From Eubacteriaceae bacterium (GTDB lineage: Bacteria; Bacillota; Clostridia; Lachnospirales; Lachnospiraceae), in assembly GCA_902362455.1 (NCBI GenBank), contig CABIWJ010000006.1:165463-229462 (forward strand): a DNA stretch of 64,000 nt, given 5' to 3'. This document shows, one piece after another, positions 24,730 through 33,989 of this stretch; within the stretch, counting starts at the first letter, position 1, and every line of letters begins with the position of its first letter. The notes beneath the pieces are model-generated. The model did no database searches, was not told the origin of the DNA, and saw nothing but the letters and a program-made list of their open reading frames with translations. The position numbers were made by a program, and so were the translations under genes.

Positions 24730-26469
24730 ATGATTAAAACAAGACTGGTGGGGCTGTTGTCCCACGCAAAAAAGTATATCGTGTATACGATTTTGTGGCA
24801 GTGGGCAGCCCTCCTGTCGCAAGTGTTGGCAGTCTTTTCTATCGCAGATTTACTGGAACGGGTAGTGTACCGGGCAGTAACCGTACCGATCATTGAGCGG
24901 ACAATACTGATTTTAGTTCTGGTTGTGGTGATTCGATTTATCTGTGAACGGATGGGAGCAAGGTCTTCCTATCTGGCGTGTGTGGATGTAAAGCGGATTC
25001 TGCGTGAAAAGATTTATGAGAAAATGTTAAAGTTGGGAGCTTCCTACAGTGAGCAGGTATCCTCTTCGGAGGTCGTACAGGTGTCAACTGAGGGTGTGGA
25101 GCAGTTGGAAACATACTTTGGAAAATATCTTCCACAATTATTTTACAGCCTGATTGCACCACTGACATTATTTATCATTCTTTGCAGAGTGAGCCTGAAA
25201 GCGAGTGTGATCCTGCTGATCTGTGTACCACTGATCCCGATTTCTATCGTGGTGGTACAGAAAGTGGCGAAGAGATTATTAAATAACTATTGGAGCATCT
25301 ATACTGGACTGGGAGATTCGTTCCTTGAAAATTTACAGGGACTTACCACACTGAAGATTTATCAGGCAGACCAGCAGAAAGCAGATGAGATAGATGTGGA
25401 ATCCCAGAATTTCCGTAAGATTACGATGAAGGTGCTGACCATGCAGCTCAATTCCACAAGCATGATGGATATTGTTGCCTATGGTGGAGCTGCGATCGGT
25501 ATGGCAGTCGCGGTGTCCGAATTCTTAAAAGGAAATATCAGTGTAGCAGGAACGTTATGTATTGTTCTGCTTGCCAGCGAGTTTTTCCTGCCACTCAGAC
25601 TGCTTGGTTCATTCTTCCATATCGCAATGAATGGTATGGCAGCGAGTGATAAGATTTTCAAGATTTTAGATCTGCCGGAACCACAGGCTGGAGAAAAAAC
25701 ACTGCCGGAGGTCGCGTTAGATGTTACATTAAAAGATGTGCACTTTTCTTATGAAGAGGACAGAGAGATTTTAAAAGGAATCAACTTAAATCTTCCGGCA
25801 GGAAGTTTTGTATCACTGGTTGGTGAATCCGGATGTGGTAAGAGTACGATTGCCGGAATCCTTGCAGCAAAGAACCGGGGATATAACGGAGAAATTACCA
25901 TCGGTGGCGTACCGCTTAATGAAGTGAATGAAACCAATCTGATGCAGAGGGTTGTTCTGGTTCGCCATAACAGCTACCTGTTCAAAGGTACAGTAGAAGA
26001 AAATCTGAAGATGGCAAAACCGGACGCAACGAAAGAAGAGATGGAAGCTGTCCTTCAGAAAGTGAATCTCTTAGGGTTCTTACAGACACAGGATGGCTTG
26101 CAGACACAGTTGCTGGAAAAAGCAAGTAACCTGTCCGGCGGTCAGTGTCAGAGACTGGTGATTGCCAGAGCGTTGCTTCGGACAGACAGTGCGGTTTATA
26201 TTTTTGATGAAGCCGCATCCAATATCGATGTAGAAAGTGAAGAACTGATCATGAATGTGATTCACGAACTGGCAAAGACAAAGACGGTGCTTCTGATCTC
26301 TCACAGACTGGCAAATGTTGTGAAGTCTGACAAGATTTATTTCTTAAAAGACGGAGAAATCAAAGAAAGCGGAAAGCATGACGAACTGATGAGCCGGAAT
26401 GGTGCGTACAGACATCTGTATGAAAGCCAGATGGCATTGGAAAACTATGGAAAAGGAGGAGTGGCATAA
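24730..26469 (+). CDS. ABC exporter half, membrane plus ATPase domains (CydD-like)
   Basis: This 580-residue half-transporter has six membrane helices (about 1-310) followed by an ATPase domain. The motifs are Walker A GESGCGKST, signature LSGGQCQRLVIARALL, Walker B AVYIFDEAAS and switch LLISHRLAN. Related pairs (CydDC and streptococcal sia-operon exporters) move thiols or haem-related compounds, but the substrate here is unknown. The Ala-Ala-Ser instead of Pro-Thr-Ser after DE suggests one ATP site may be less active. I start it at 24730 after aaaggg; its stop overlaps the next start, so it likely forms a heterodimer with the following gene product. Confidence 0.88.
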   Translation: MIKTRLVGLLSHAKKYIVYTILWQWAALLSQVLAVFSIADLLERVVYRAVTVPIIERTILILVLVVVIRFICERMGARSSYLACVDVKRILREKIYEKMLKLGASYSEQVSSSEVVQVSTEGVEQLETYFGKYLPQLFYSLIAPLTLFIILCRVSLKASVILLICVPLIPISIVVVQKVAKRLLNNYWSIYTGLGDSFLENLQGLTTLKIYQADQQKADEIDVESQNFRKITMKVLTMQLNSTSMMDIVAYGGAAIGMAVAVSEFLKGNISVAGTLCIVLLASEFFLPLRLLGSFFHIAMNGMAASDKIFKILDLPEPQAGEKTLPEVALDVTLKDVHFSYEEDREILKGINLNLPAGSFVSLVGESGCGKSTIAGILAAKNRGYNGEITIGGVPLNEVNETNLMQRVVLVRHNSYLFKGTVEENLKMAKPDATKEEMEAVLQKVNLLGFLQTQDGLQTQLLEKASNLSGGQCQRLVIARALLRTDSAVYIFDEAASNIDVESEELIMNVIHELAKTKTVLLISHRLANVVKSDKIYFLKDGEIKESGKHDELMSRNGAYRHLYESQMALENYGKGGVA

Positions 26470-28211
26470 TGAGTGAAAATACGAATACAACAAAACGCAG
26501 AAGTGCCCTCCAGATCATGGAAAGTCTGATTGGTCTGGTAAAACCCCTGCTCCATATCATGCTGGCAGCAATCATCCTTGGAACATTGGGTTATTTATGT
26601 GCAATCTTCCTGACGATACTGGCAGGACAGGTCATCGTGCATGGTCTTCTGACAGGAGTAGCCGGAATGATTGTTCCGGTGGACAATATGTGGCTGGTAT
26701 TTACTCCAGTAAAAACGATTATCACAGTCATGATCGTAATTGCAGTGCTTCGTGGAATCCTGCATTATGTGGAACAGTATTGTAATCATTTTATCGCATT
26801 TAAGCTGTTGGCAATCATCCGCCATAAAGTGTTTGCAGCACTGAGAAAACTCTGCCCGGCAAAACTGGAAGGACGGGACAAGGGAAATCTGATCTCGATT
26901 ATTACAACCGATATCGAATTACTGGAAGTGTTCTATGCACATACCATTTCCCCGATTGCGATTGCAACACTGACCTCAATTATTATGGTGATTTTTATCG
27001 GAAGATATCACTGGTTAGCAGGCGTGCTTGCACTGGCAGCTTATCTGATTGTCGGAGTAGCCATCCCGATGTGGAATGGAAAACGTGGCAGCCAGAAGGG
27101 AATGGAATTTCGGACAAACTTCGGAGAACTGAACAGCTTTGTTCTGGACTCTTTACGAGGATTGGACGAGACCATCCAGTACGGACAGGGTGAAAAGAGA
27201 AAAGAGCAGATGTCTGAGCGTTCCAAAAATCTTGCAGGAATGCAGGAGTCATTAAGCAAAATGGAAGGCTCACAGCGTTCATTTACGAACATGGTTATCC
27301 TGCTTGCATCCTTTGGAATGCTGGCACTGACAATCTGGCTGTACGACAAAGGTGCGATGGGATTCGAGGGAATCTTAACCTGTACCATCGCAATGATGGG
27401 TTCTTTCGGACCGGTAGTAGCATTATCAAGCCTTTCCAACAACCTGAACCAGACATTGGCAAGTGGTGAACGTGTTCTCTCCCTTCTGGAAGAGACGCCG
27501 CTTGTGGAAGAAATTCCGGGGGATGTGGAAACTTCCGGTGTAGAGAGCATGGAATATGAATTTAAAGGAGCAGAGGCAGAGAACGTAACATTTGCTTATG
27601 GTGAAGAAGTTATTTTAGATAACTATTCACTGAAATTACAGCCGGGTAAAATCACAGGGATTCATGGTGCGAGCGGTTCCGGAAAATCTACACTCTTAAA
27701 ACTGTTGATGCGGTTCTGGGATGTGCAGGATGGAAGTGTATCGGTAGACGGTACAGATGTCCGCAAGATTCCAACCAAGCATTTAAGAGATATGGAAAGT
27801 TATGTTACGCAGGAAACACACCTGTTCCATGATTCCATTGCAAACAACATTGCCATCGCAAAGCCGGGAGCATCCAGAGAAGAGATTATGGAAGCCGCAA
27901 AGAAAGCATCTATCCATGATTTCATTATGACACTTCCGAAAGGATATGATACAGAAGTCGGAGAACTGGGTGATACGCTGTCCGGTGGTGAAAAACAGAG
28001 AATCGGAATTGCAAGAGCATTTCTCCATGAATGCCCCCTCATTCTACTCGATGAGCCTACATCGAACCTCGACTCTTTAAATGAGGGAATTATCTTAAAA
28101 TCATTGAAAGAATCGGCCAAGAAGAAAACAGTTGTCTTGGTATCCCACAGAGTATCCACAATGAATGTGGCAGATGTGGTATATGAAATGGAGAATGGCA
28201 GAATTTCTTAA
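26469..28211 (+). CDS. ABC exporter half, partner subunit (CydC-like)
   Basis: This 580-residue protein has an N-terminal six-helix membrane domain and a C-terminal ATPase with Walker A GASGSGKST, signature LSGGEKQRIGIARAFL, Walker B LILLDEPTSNLD and switch VLVSHRVS. Unlike its partner it keeps the canonical DEPTSNLD sequence, as usual for asymmetric heterodimers. Its ATG overlaps the stop of the previous gene by one base. Placement after haem import genes suggests export of a haem-related compound or control of haem/thiol balance; this is inference. Confidence 0.88.
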   Translation: MSENTNTTKRRSALQIMESLIGLVKPLLHIMLAAIILGTLGYLCAIFLTILAGQVIVHGLLTGVAGMIVPVDNMWLVFTPVKTIITVMIVIAVLRGILHYVEQYCNHFIAFKLLAIIRHKVFAALRKLCPAKLEGRDKGNLISIITTDIELLEVFYAHTISPIAIATLTSIIMVIFIGRYHWLAGVLALAAYLIVGVAIPMWNGKRGSQKGMEFRTNFGELNSFVLDSLRGLDETIQYGQGEKRKEQMSERSKNLAGMQESLSKMEGSQRSFTNMVILLASFGMLALTIWLYDKGAMGFEGILTCTIAMMGSFGPVVALSSLSNNLNQTLASGERVLSLLEETPLVEEIPGDVETSGVESMEYEFKGAEAENVTFAYGEEVILDNYSLKLQPGKITGIHGASGSGKSTLLKLLMRFWDVQDGSVSVDGTDVRKIPTKHLRDMESYVTQETHLFHDSIANNIAIAKPGASREEIMEAAKKASIHDFIMTLPKGYDTEVGELGDTLSGGEKQRIGIARAFLHECPLILLDEPTSNLDSLNEGIILKSLKESAKKKTVVLVSHRVSTMNVADVVYEMENGRIS

Positions 28212-28259
28212 CAGCAGGAATGCAGAAGAAATACTTTCCAAAAGGGGATAAAGTAGTAT

Positions 28260-28667
28260 ATGAAAATTGGAGAATCCAAAGAAGATTATCTGGAAGCGGC
28301 GTATGTATTGAAACGTCAGAAAGGATATGTTCGTAATTCTATGCTTAGTGATTATCTGAACTATTCCAAAGCGAGTGTTTCAGTTGCAGTACGTGGACTG
28401 CTGGCAGATGGATATGTAATAAAAGACCGATATGGCAGCATTGAACTGACAGAAGAAGGAAGAAAGATTGCAAAAAAAATCTATGCAAGGCATGTGCTTT
28501 TAGAAGAATTTTTACGACGAATAGGAGTATCTTCGGAAACTGCAAATCATGATGCGTGTCGGATGGAACATACAATCAGCGAAGAATCTTATAAAAAGAT
28601 TCAAGAATTGGTACGGAAGATGAAGGAAGAGAATACGTTAAACGAAGAAATGAAATTAACGAATTAA
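28260..28667 (+). CDS. DtxR/MntR-family metalloregulator
   Basis: This 135-residue regulator has the classic layout. An N-terminal winged helix, ESKEDYLEAAYVLKRQKGYVRNSMLSDYLNYSKASVSVAVRGL, is followed by wing GSIELTEEGRKIAKKIYARHVLLEEFL. The metal/dimer helix has HDACRMEHTISEE, in which Cys/His/Glu are standard ligands. It lacks the SH3-like third domain, like MntR. It is 48 bases downstream of the exporter pair and probably in the same operon, so it may give metal feedback on haem uptake, as MtsR does in streptococci. That role is inferred. Confidence 0.88.
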   Translation: MKIGESKEDYLEAAYVLKRQKGYVRNSMLSDYLNYSKASVSVAVRGLLADGYVIKDRYGSIELTEEGRKIAKKIYARHVLLEEFLRRIGVSSETANHDACRMEHTISEESYKKIQELVRKMKEENTLNEEMKLTN

Positions 28668-28748
28668 ATCAAAAACAGGAAAGGCGGTGGAGAGATTTCA
28701 CTGTCTTTTCTGCTTTAAAAATGAAGTAACATAAGAAAAGGGATACAA

Positions 28749-29447
28749 ATGAAAAAAGTATTGATTGCTGCGGATGAGGTAGATAAGTGGAGTCAACTTT
28801 GTGAAGGGTTAAAAAATGAGTGGGAATGTACGACCGTTAATCTGGATGTGTTTGAAAAATTCCATACCATAGCGGTCTATGACGCAGTATTGATGCTTGT
28901 GAGAAATGATAACGGAAAGCTGGGCAGGCTGATTTGGGAAGTCCGGCAGTACAGCAGGGCTCCGATTATTGTAGTGATACCGGGGATTCAGGCGGTAAAA
29001 AAGTATATCGAATGGGGTGCAGACCTAGTATTTCCACATCCTTCGGTCAGCTTGATCAACACGTACCTGTATGCATTACTCAGACGTTCCGATATCACAT
29101 GGAACACTGGAAGAAAAAGAGAAAAGCAGGAGATCATAAGGAAAGGAAAACTTCTAATTGACTGCCGTTATCATACTGTTTACTGGGGGAAGCATGAGCT
29201 TGCAACCCTAAATGAGCGAGAAAAGGCATTCCTGTATCTGTTGGCAGATGCCTCCAGACAGGTAGTTACCCATGAGATTATCTTTGAACAGTTATGGAAA
29301 GAACCATATGGAGATGACTCTGCCAACATGATCTGGTGTTTTGTACGCAGACTCCGCAAAAAAATGGAAAAGACAGAACCGGAGGCTGCAAAGATAATTC
29401 AGAGTATACGAAAGGTGGGATATTATTTAGATATAGACAGACATTGA
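28749..29447 (+). CDS. OmpR-type response regulator with degenerate receiver
   Basis: This 232-residue protein has an N-terminal receiver-like domain (1-118) and a C-terminal winged-helix DNA-binding domain (130-230; LATLNEREKAFLYLLADASRQVVTHEIIFEQLW, MIWCFVRRLRKKM, IRKVGYYL). The receiver lacks the phospho-acceptor: the usual YDLILLD reads YDAVLMLV, and the conserved Lys-Pro is FPHP. No histidine kinase gene is adjacent. It is therefore probably an atypical regulator that works without phosphorylation, perhaps by ligand or protein contact. Confidence 0.8.
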   Translation: MKKVLIAADEVDKWSQLCEGLKNEWECTTVNLDVFEKFHTIAVYDAVLMLVRNDNGKLGRLIWEVRQYSRAPIIVVIPGIQAVKKYIEWGADLVFPHPSVSLINTYLYALLRRSDITWNTGRKREKQEIIRKGKLLIDCRYHTVYWGKHELATLNEREKAFLYLLADASRQVVTHEIIFEQLWKEPYGDDSANMIWCFVRRLRKKMEKTEPEAAKIIQSIRKVGYYLDIDRH

Positions 29448-29715
29448 GCAAAATGTAGAAAAATGTCGAATTATGCGAAAAGTGACTGGCAGATGACTGT
29501 TACATTACACAGTTCTGACAGTCTTTTTCTATATACTTCTTTTTGTGGTGTTTTAGTAAGGCATGACAAGGAGAAGAGTTATATTTGCATCAATGGAAGT
29601 CCTTAAAAAAACAAAAGAGTAAGGGAAAAAGAAGTGCTGTAATCGAAGAGGTTGCAGCATTTTTTTATTCGACATTTTTCGAACATTATAACGTACATAT
29701 CCGGTCACCGCCATG

Positions 29716-29752
29716 CTCCGATTTGATTTCTATACCAAAAATCAGATCGGAG
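29716..29752 (+). promoter_or_regulatory. Hairpin that buries the ribosome site of the sigma-like gene
   Basis: ctccgat (29716-29722) pairs with atcggag (29746-29752) and tgattt pairs with aaatca. The right arm contains four of the five bases of the ggagg ribosome site (29749-29753) for the gene at 29762. Folding would block translation, so this may be an RNA thermosensor, a riboregulator or a protein-binding site. Confidence 0.5.
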
Positions 29753-29761
29753 GAAAGCTAA

Positions 29762-30196
29762 ATGGCTTATAACAAGACAAGTGAAGAACGAAAGTGGAAT
29801 TATTGGAAAGAACAGGAAGAAAAGAAACTGCGTGAACTGGGAATGGAAGAAGAGAAGATCCAAAAGTTGCGCCAGATGGACAGGGAAGATTTTCTGGAAG
29901 AGCGCAGATTCCGGGAACATCTGGATGAAATGATGCAGGATATGGATTCCATAAAACAAAGGGACAGAGGACGGTTTGCACAGGATATCCGAGAACTTTT
30001 AGACAACATTGGAGACCGACGGATCTATGAATTATTAAAGGGCACAGAACATCAGACATTAGAGATACTTTTGCTTAGTACATGGGGATATTCAGGAAGA
30101 GAGATTGCCAAAATTATGGGAATGGCAGAACAGACCGTTTATACCAAAAGAAACCGTTTAAGAAAAAAATTAAATAATTTGTCGAAAATTGAATAA
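29762..30196 (+). CDS. Sigma-70 region-4-like / helix-turn-helix protein
   Basis: This 144-residue, very charged protein has a long helical N-terminal part (residues 1-85, rich in Glu/Arg/Lys). Its C-terminal helix-turn-helix, LLLSTWGYSGREIAKIMGMAEQTVYTKRNRLRKKL, reads like sigma region 4 or a LuxR-type HTH. Proteins of this kind often occur in clostridial integrative elements as small regulators. No region 2 is present, so it is not a full sigma factor. Its translation may be controlled by the upstream hairpin. Confidence 0.65.
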   Translation: MAYNKTSEERKWNYWKEQEEKKLRELGMEEEKIQKLRQMDREDFLEERRFREHLDEMMQDMDSIKQRDRGRFAQDIRELLDNIGDRRIYELLKGTEHQTLEILLLSTWGYSGREIAKIMGMAEQTVYTKRNRLRKKLNNLSKIE

Positions 30197-30268
30197 TAAC
30201 AGCATTTTTCATCGGCTATTTAATAGGCAGGTAAATTTTGCCAGTGTACTTTGACAATCCTATACCAG

Positions 30269-30581
30269 CATTACAGGTACGTTCCCGTAAGTAGAAGCGT
30301 GTTAGGAAGGCGCGAGGACAAATGAAAATGACAGGAAAGAATATAAAAAATTCTTTGCTGGTGTTTTTGTTTCGAGCGAATTACCTTTAACTGAAACAGG
30401 ACCGTGGCGGTCTTTTGCGAGGATCACTTACGAGGGGATAATGATACATAGGAACTGCCAGTGAGCAGAGGATGGACTTTGGGTTGTAATCAGCAAGACC
30501 TTTAGAAAATCCATGAGTGGTGCAATGCCAAGCATCCGCCTGTAATGTTCCCGTAAGGCAATGGGGGAGTCGAGGACAAAT
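30269..30581 (+). ncRNA. Candidate structured RNA with duplicated motif
   Basis: This roughly 310-base non-coding stretch is closed by a perfect long-range stem, cattacagg (30269-30277) with cctgtaatg (30539-30547). Two copies of an ordered motif pair lie next to it: gttcccgtaag at 30281-30291 and again at 30547-30557, each followed by cgaggacaaat at 30313-30323 and 30571-30581. A local stem gaccg/cggtc lies near 30400. No ORF of note reads through. The order and the stem suggest a conserved RNA, possibly a HEARO/omega-like RNA without its protein, or an unclassified element RNA. I cannot confirm the family. Confidence 0.5.
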
Positions 30582-30645
30582 ACAACGCCAAAAAACAAAA
30601 GTATAAGAAATCAAGGAAGAATGTGTCGTTGATATCAGATACATG

Positions 30646-30674
30646 CGGCTGTAGGGAGAAATCCTTTACAGCCG
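30646..30674 (+). terminator. GC-rich hairpin after the candidate RNA
   Basis: cggctgta (30646-30653) pairs with tacagccg (30667-30674), with additional inner pairs. It has no T run and may mark the 3' end of the RNA. It lies 39 bases before the helicase start codon. Confidence 0.45.
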
Positions 30675-30713
30675 TATTGATGTGGTATCAGCACGCATAT
30701 TAGGTAACAAATT

Positions 30714-32681
30714 ATGTATTACACAAAAGAATATTTAAAAAGAGCGCATCGTGAAATTGATACAATCTTTCGTGTGCTGTTTCCAGAACATGGAATGGCA
30801 GTAAGGGAAGAACAGATTATGTTATGCCACGAAATGCTGGATAACCTGCTGGGAAGAAACATAGCACTGTGTGATGCGGGTGTCGGTATCGGCAAGACGT
30901 ATGCCTATCTGGTGGCCTGTGTTCTGATGAGAAAATATTCTCTCCTTGCAGAAGGATGTTCCCCTTATGAGCAGCGTCCGATCGTGATATCTACTTCCAG
31001 CATTACACTCCAGAAAGCAATTCTTACAGAATATATCCCTTTTCTCTCCCGGATTCTTCAGGAGAACGGGACGATTCAGGCCCCTATTAAAGCTGTGATA
31101 CGAAAAGGGAAAGAGCATTTTGTCTGCGATGAGAGGTTGGAGCAACGAATCGTTGCAATCGAAGAAAAAAACAAAAATGCGTTGCAGAAAGAAGCTCTGC
31201 TGTCGTTGAAAGAACATTATGATATGGACGAAGTGTCCAACTTAAGTGGGTTTGACAGAAGGATGGTGAGTGTACCGAAGTTCTGTTCGGGAGACTGCCC
31301 GAAAAGAGGCTCATGCAGGTATCAGCAGTATCTGGAGCGTTCCAGAGATCATGAAATGTTCATTCAGATCTGTAATCACAATTATCTGCTGGCTGATGGT
31401 TATCACAGGCTGCAGGATTACCGCCCGTTATTAAAAGACTACCGGGCATTGATTGTCGATGAAGCACATAAGCTGCCGGATGCGGCAAAGCAGATGTTCG
31501 GGAAGAGCCTCTGTTATGACGATATCCGGGAAATCTGCTTTTATCTTGGGAAAGAGTACCAAGGCCCGGAGATAAGAAAACTGTCTGGGACGATCCGTAT
31601 GGTGCTGGACATCATAGGAGAAAACCACAGAACCAGATATGGGATAAAAGAAGAATTCCACATGACAGAAGAGTGTGCAATGTATTTATGTGAGGGGATA
31701 CAGACCATGAATAAGATCATAGAAAAATTAGAAAAGAAGATTCCGAAGTGGATCAGAAACAAGCTGGAAGAAACCAGAAGTGTGTTGGAATACTTTTTCC
31801 ATCAGGATAAGAAGTATGTACTGCATCTGAAGCAGGACCATGATCACAGGATTATATTGTGTGCATCCAGCAGGCGGATTCCACAGTATCTGGACCAGAT
31901 GTTATGGAGCAGAGGAATGGGAGCGATTCTTACAAGCGGAACTTTAAAAACCGGACAGGGATTTTCCCACATTCGGAAAATGACAGGATTACAGAGAGTG
32001 CGGAGAGTCCGGGAATATGTGGCAGACTCCCCGTTTGAATATCAGAAGAACTGTCTTTTATATCTGCCTAAGAATTTGAAAAAATCCAGAAGAGGAAGTC
32101 AGGAAGAGGCGGAGATGATAGCAGGCCATATCCATTCACTGATCTGTTCGACTTACGGGCATACGCTGGTGCTGTTCACATCTTATCATTTGATGGGAAA
32201 CGTTTACCAGATGTTAAGGGATGAAATTCCGTTCCCGATGATAGAGGTGTGGAGACATTCACCGGAAGAGATCACAAGATTTAAACAGATGGACAATGCT
32301 GTCCTTTTTGCAGCCGGCTCCTGTTGGGAAGGAGTAGACTTCCCTGGAGATATGGTATCTTCGCTGATTATAGTAAAACTGCCCTTTGCTGTTCCTGATC
32401 CCATCAGCGAAGCACAGAAGAAGGAATATGCCAGCCTGAAAGATTATATTCAGGCAGTGATTGTTCCAGACATGCAGAAAAAACTAAGACAGGGATTCGG
32501 ACGGGCACTCCGCACCGAGACAGATACTTGTGTCGTGTCCATTTTAGACGAGCGTGCAGGAGAAGGCGGCAGGTATCATGAGGAAGTGATGTGTGCGCTT
32601 CCAAGCTGCAAGATGGCAAAAGACATCAAGGATATCCAGCACTTTATCCGAAACCGGAAAGGCGTGGAATACTACCTGTAA
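30714..32681 (+). CDS. DinG/XPD-like superfamily 2 helicase
   Basis: This 655-residue DNA helicase has Walker A DAGVGIGKTYAYLVA (about residue 56), a DEAH box IVDEAHKLPD (about 246), AILTSGTLKTG, GSCWEGVDFPGD and the motif VI region KLRQGFGRALRTETD. Four cysteines, one in FVCDERL and three in FCSGDCPKRGSC, are placed as the Fe-S ligands of XPD/DinG enzymes. It lacks the N-terminal exonuclease domain of Bacillus DinG. Proteins like this repair or unwind DNA; in this setting it may belong to an integrative element. There is no clear ribosome site immediately ahead of its ATG. Confidence 0.85.
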   Translation: MYYTKEYLKRAHREIDTIFRVLFPEHGMAVREEQIMLCHEMLDNLLGRNIALCDAGVGIGKTYAYLVACVLMRKYSLLAEGCSPYEQRPIVISTSSITLQKAILTEYIPFLSRILQENGTIQAPIKAVIRKGKEHFVCDERLEQRIVAIEEKNKNALQKEALLSLKEHYDMDEVSNLSGFDRRMVSVPKFCSGDCPKRGSCRYQQYLERSRDHEMFIQICNHNYLLADGYHRLQDYRPLLKDYRALIVDEAHKLPDAAKQMFGKSLCYDDIREICFYLGKEYQGPEIRKLSGTIRMVLDIIGENHRTRYGIKEEFHMTEECAMYLCEGIQTMNKIIEKLEKKIPKWIRNKLEETRSVLEYFFHQDKKYVLHLKQDHDHRIILCASSRRIPQYLDQMLWSRGMGAILTSGTLKTGQGFSHIRKMTGLQRVRRVREYVADSPFEYQKNCLLYLPKNLKKSRRGSQEEAEMIAGHIHSLICSTYGHTLVLFTSYHLMGNVYQMLRDEIPFPMIEVWRHSPEEITRFKQMDNAVLFAAGSCWEGVDFPGDMVSSLIIVKLPFAVPDPISEAQKKEYASLKDYIQAVIVPDMQKKLRQGFGRALRTETDTCVVSILDERAGEGGRYHEEVMCALPSCKMAKDIKDIQHFIRNRKGVEYYL

Positions 32682-32836
32682 CCGTTCGTGGTTCTGCTAC
32701 AGAAATAGCAGATTTAGCACGAAAAGTTTGGTCGTATTTCAAGGGCGTTTTCGGTGGGATTGTTGGTATTGATGAATAGCTATTTCGGCATGAAGTGGGT
32801 ATACTGTGTATAGCGTTAGAGGAAAGGAGGCAGCTT

Positions 32837-33961
32837 ATGATATACAAGGTGGAAACGATAAAAGATGGAACAGAAAAATATTTTTTCATCAGAAATCTGG
32901 AAACAATGAGTATTGAAGAACTGCCAAGTAAATATCTAATGCATAAGATTAAATGTAAACGTTCACCAAATACAGTGAAACGCACAGCATTTTCAATCTG
33001 CTATTATATGAAATATATGGCAGAGAAAGAAATGGAACTCACAGAAGTCTATCAGTTAGATTATGAAAAACAGACAGAACACTTTGTGGAATTTTTATAC
33101 TGGCTTAAAGCCGGAAACCATACAGAGCAAACGGCTGGAGAAAAGAAGTGTCCGAATGAAGGAACCTGCAACGCATACTTAAAAGATGTGTTCAGGTTCT
33201 ATTTATTTATAGAGGCAGAATATGAACAGTACGGAAGTCTCAAAACCTTATCGTATAACCAGATTATAGCGGTTAATCAGGTGGGAGTAAAAAAGGTACT
33301 GCGGAATCATTCTTTTAAAGCCTATCTGAAGGAAGAGGAACATCGTGGGAGAACAGCAAAAGAAAATCAGATTATTACAATTTTACAGGCCTGTACGAAC
33401 CGAAGAGATCAGCTTCTGTTACTTATGTTAGCAGAAACCGGATACAGAATTGGGGAACTACTGGGAGTAAAATATGTCAAAGATATTGATTATAGGAATC
33501 ACATGATAAGGGTATGCTTCCGGGAAGATAATGAAAATGAAGCGAGAGCCAAAAATGCGGAATACAGAAGTGCCAAGATAAGTAATGATACGTTTGAATT
33601 TCTCATGGATTATCTGGCAAAATATCGGAAAATCCTGCAACATCAGGATTACCTGTTTGTGAATATCATGGGTGAGAACATTGGAAAGCCATTAAGAGTG
33701 GACAGTGTATATGATATGTTGGACCGAATGGAAAAGAAAACCGGAGTTAAAATCACACCCCACATGTTACGTCACTATTTTGCAAATATGCGAAAGCAGG
33801 CAGGATGGGAACTGGAAATGATCAGTCAGGCATTGGGGCATAAACATTTGGATACGACTATAAAGTATCTGGACTGGCTGGATGATGAACTGATAGAAGC
33901 AAGTAATGAGTTTTATGCACAACACACTGCTATTTATGGGGCGGAACGTCTGCTGGAGTAG
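32837..33961 (+). CDS. Tyrosine recombinase 1 (TnpA-like)
   Basis: This 374-residue integrase has the catalytic Arg in LLMLAETGYRIGELLGVKY and the C-terminal box HMLRHYFANMRKQAG-ELEMISQALGHKHLDTTIKYLDW with HxxR, His and nucleophile Tyr. An N-terminal SAM-like core-binding domain spans about 30-150. I start it at 32837, behind aaaggaggcagctt, rather than at the longer in-frame start. Size and order resemble Tn554 TnpA. Confidence 0.85.
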   Translation: MIYKVETIKDGTEKYFFIRNLETMSIEELPSKYLMHKIKCKRSPNTVKRTAFSICYYMKYMAEKEMELTEVYQLDYEKQTEHFVEFLYWLKAGNHTEQTAGEKKCPNEGTCNAYLKDVFRFYLFIEAEYEQYGSLKTLSYNQIIAVNQVGVKKVLRNHSFKAYLKEEEHRGRTAKENQIITILQACTNRRDQLLLLMLAETGYRIGELLGVKYVKDIDYRNHMIRVCFREDNENEARAKNAEYRSAKISNDTFEFLMDYLAKYRKILQHQDYLFVNIMGENIGKPLRVDSVYDMLDRMEKKTGVKITPHMLRHYFANMRKQAGWELEMISQALGHKHLDTTIKYLDWLDDELIEASNEFYAQHTAIYGAERLLE

Positions 33962-33989
33962 GGAGGTGTGAGAAATACCTATATATTTA

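Noticed and set aside
30714..32681. Helicase as a Cas3 or DISARM component
   Set aside because: Its Fe-S cysteines and motif set are those of DinG/XPD, and no cas or DISARM partner genes are nearby.
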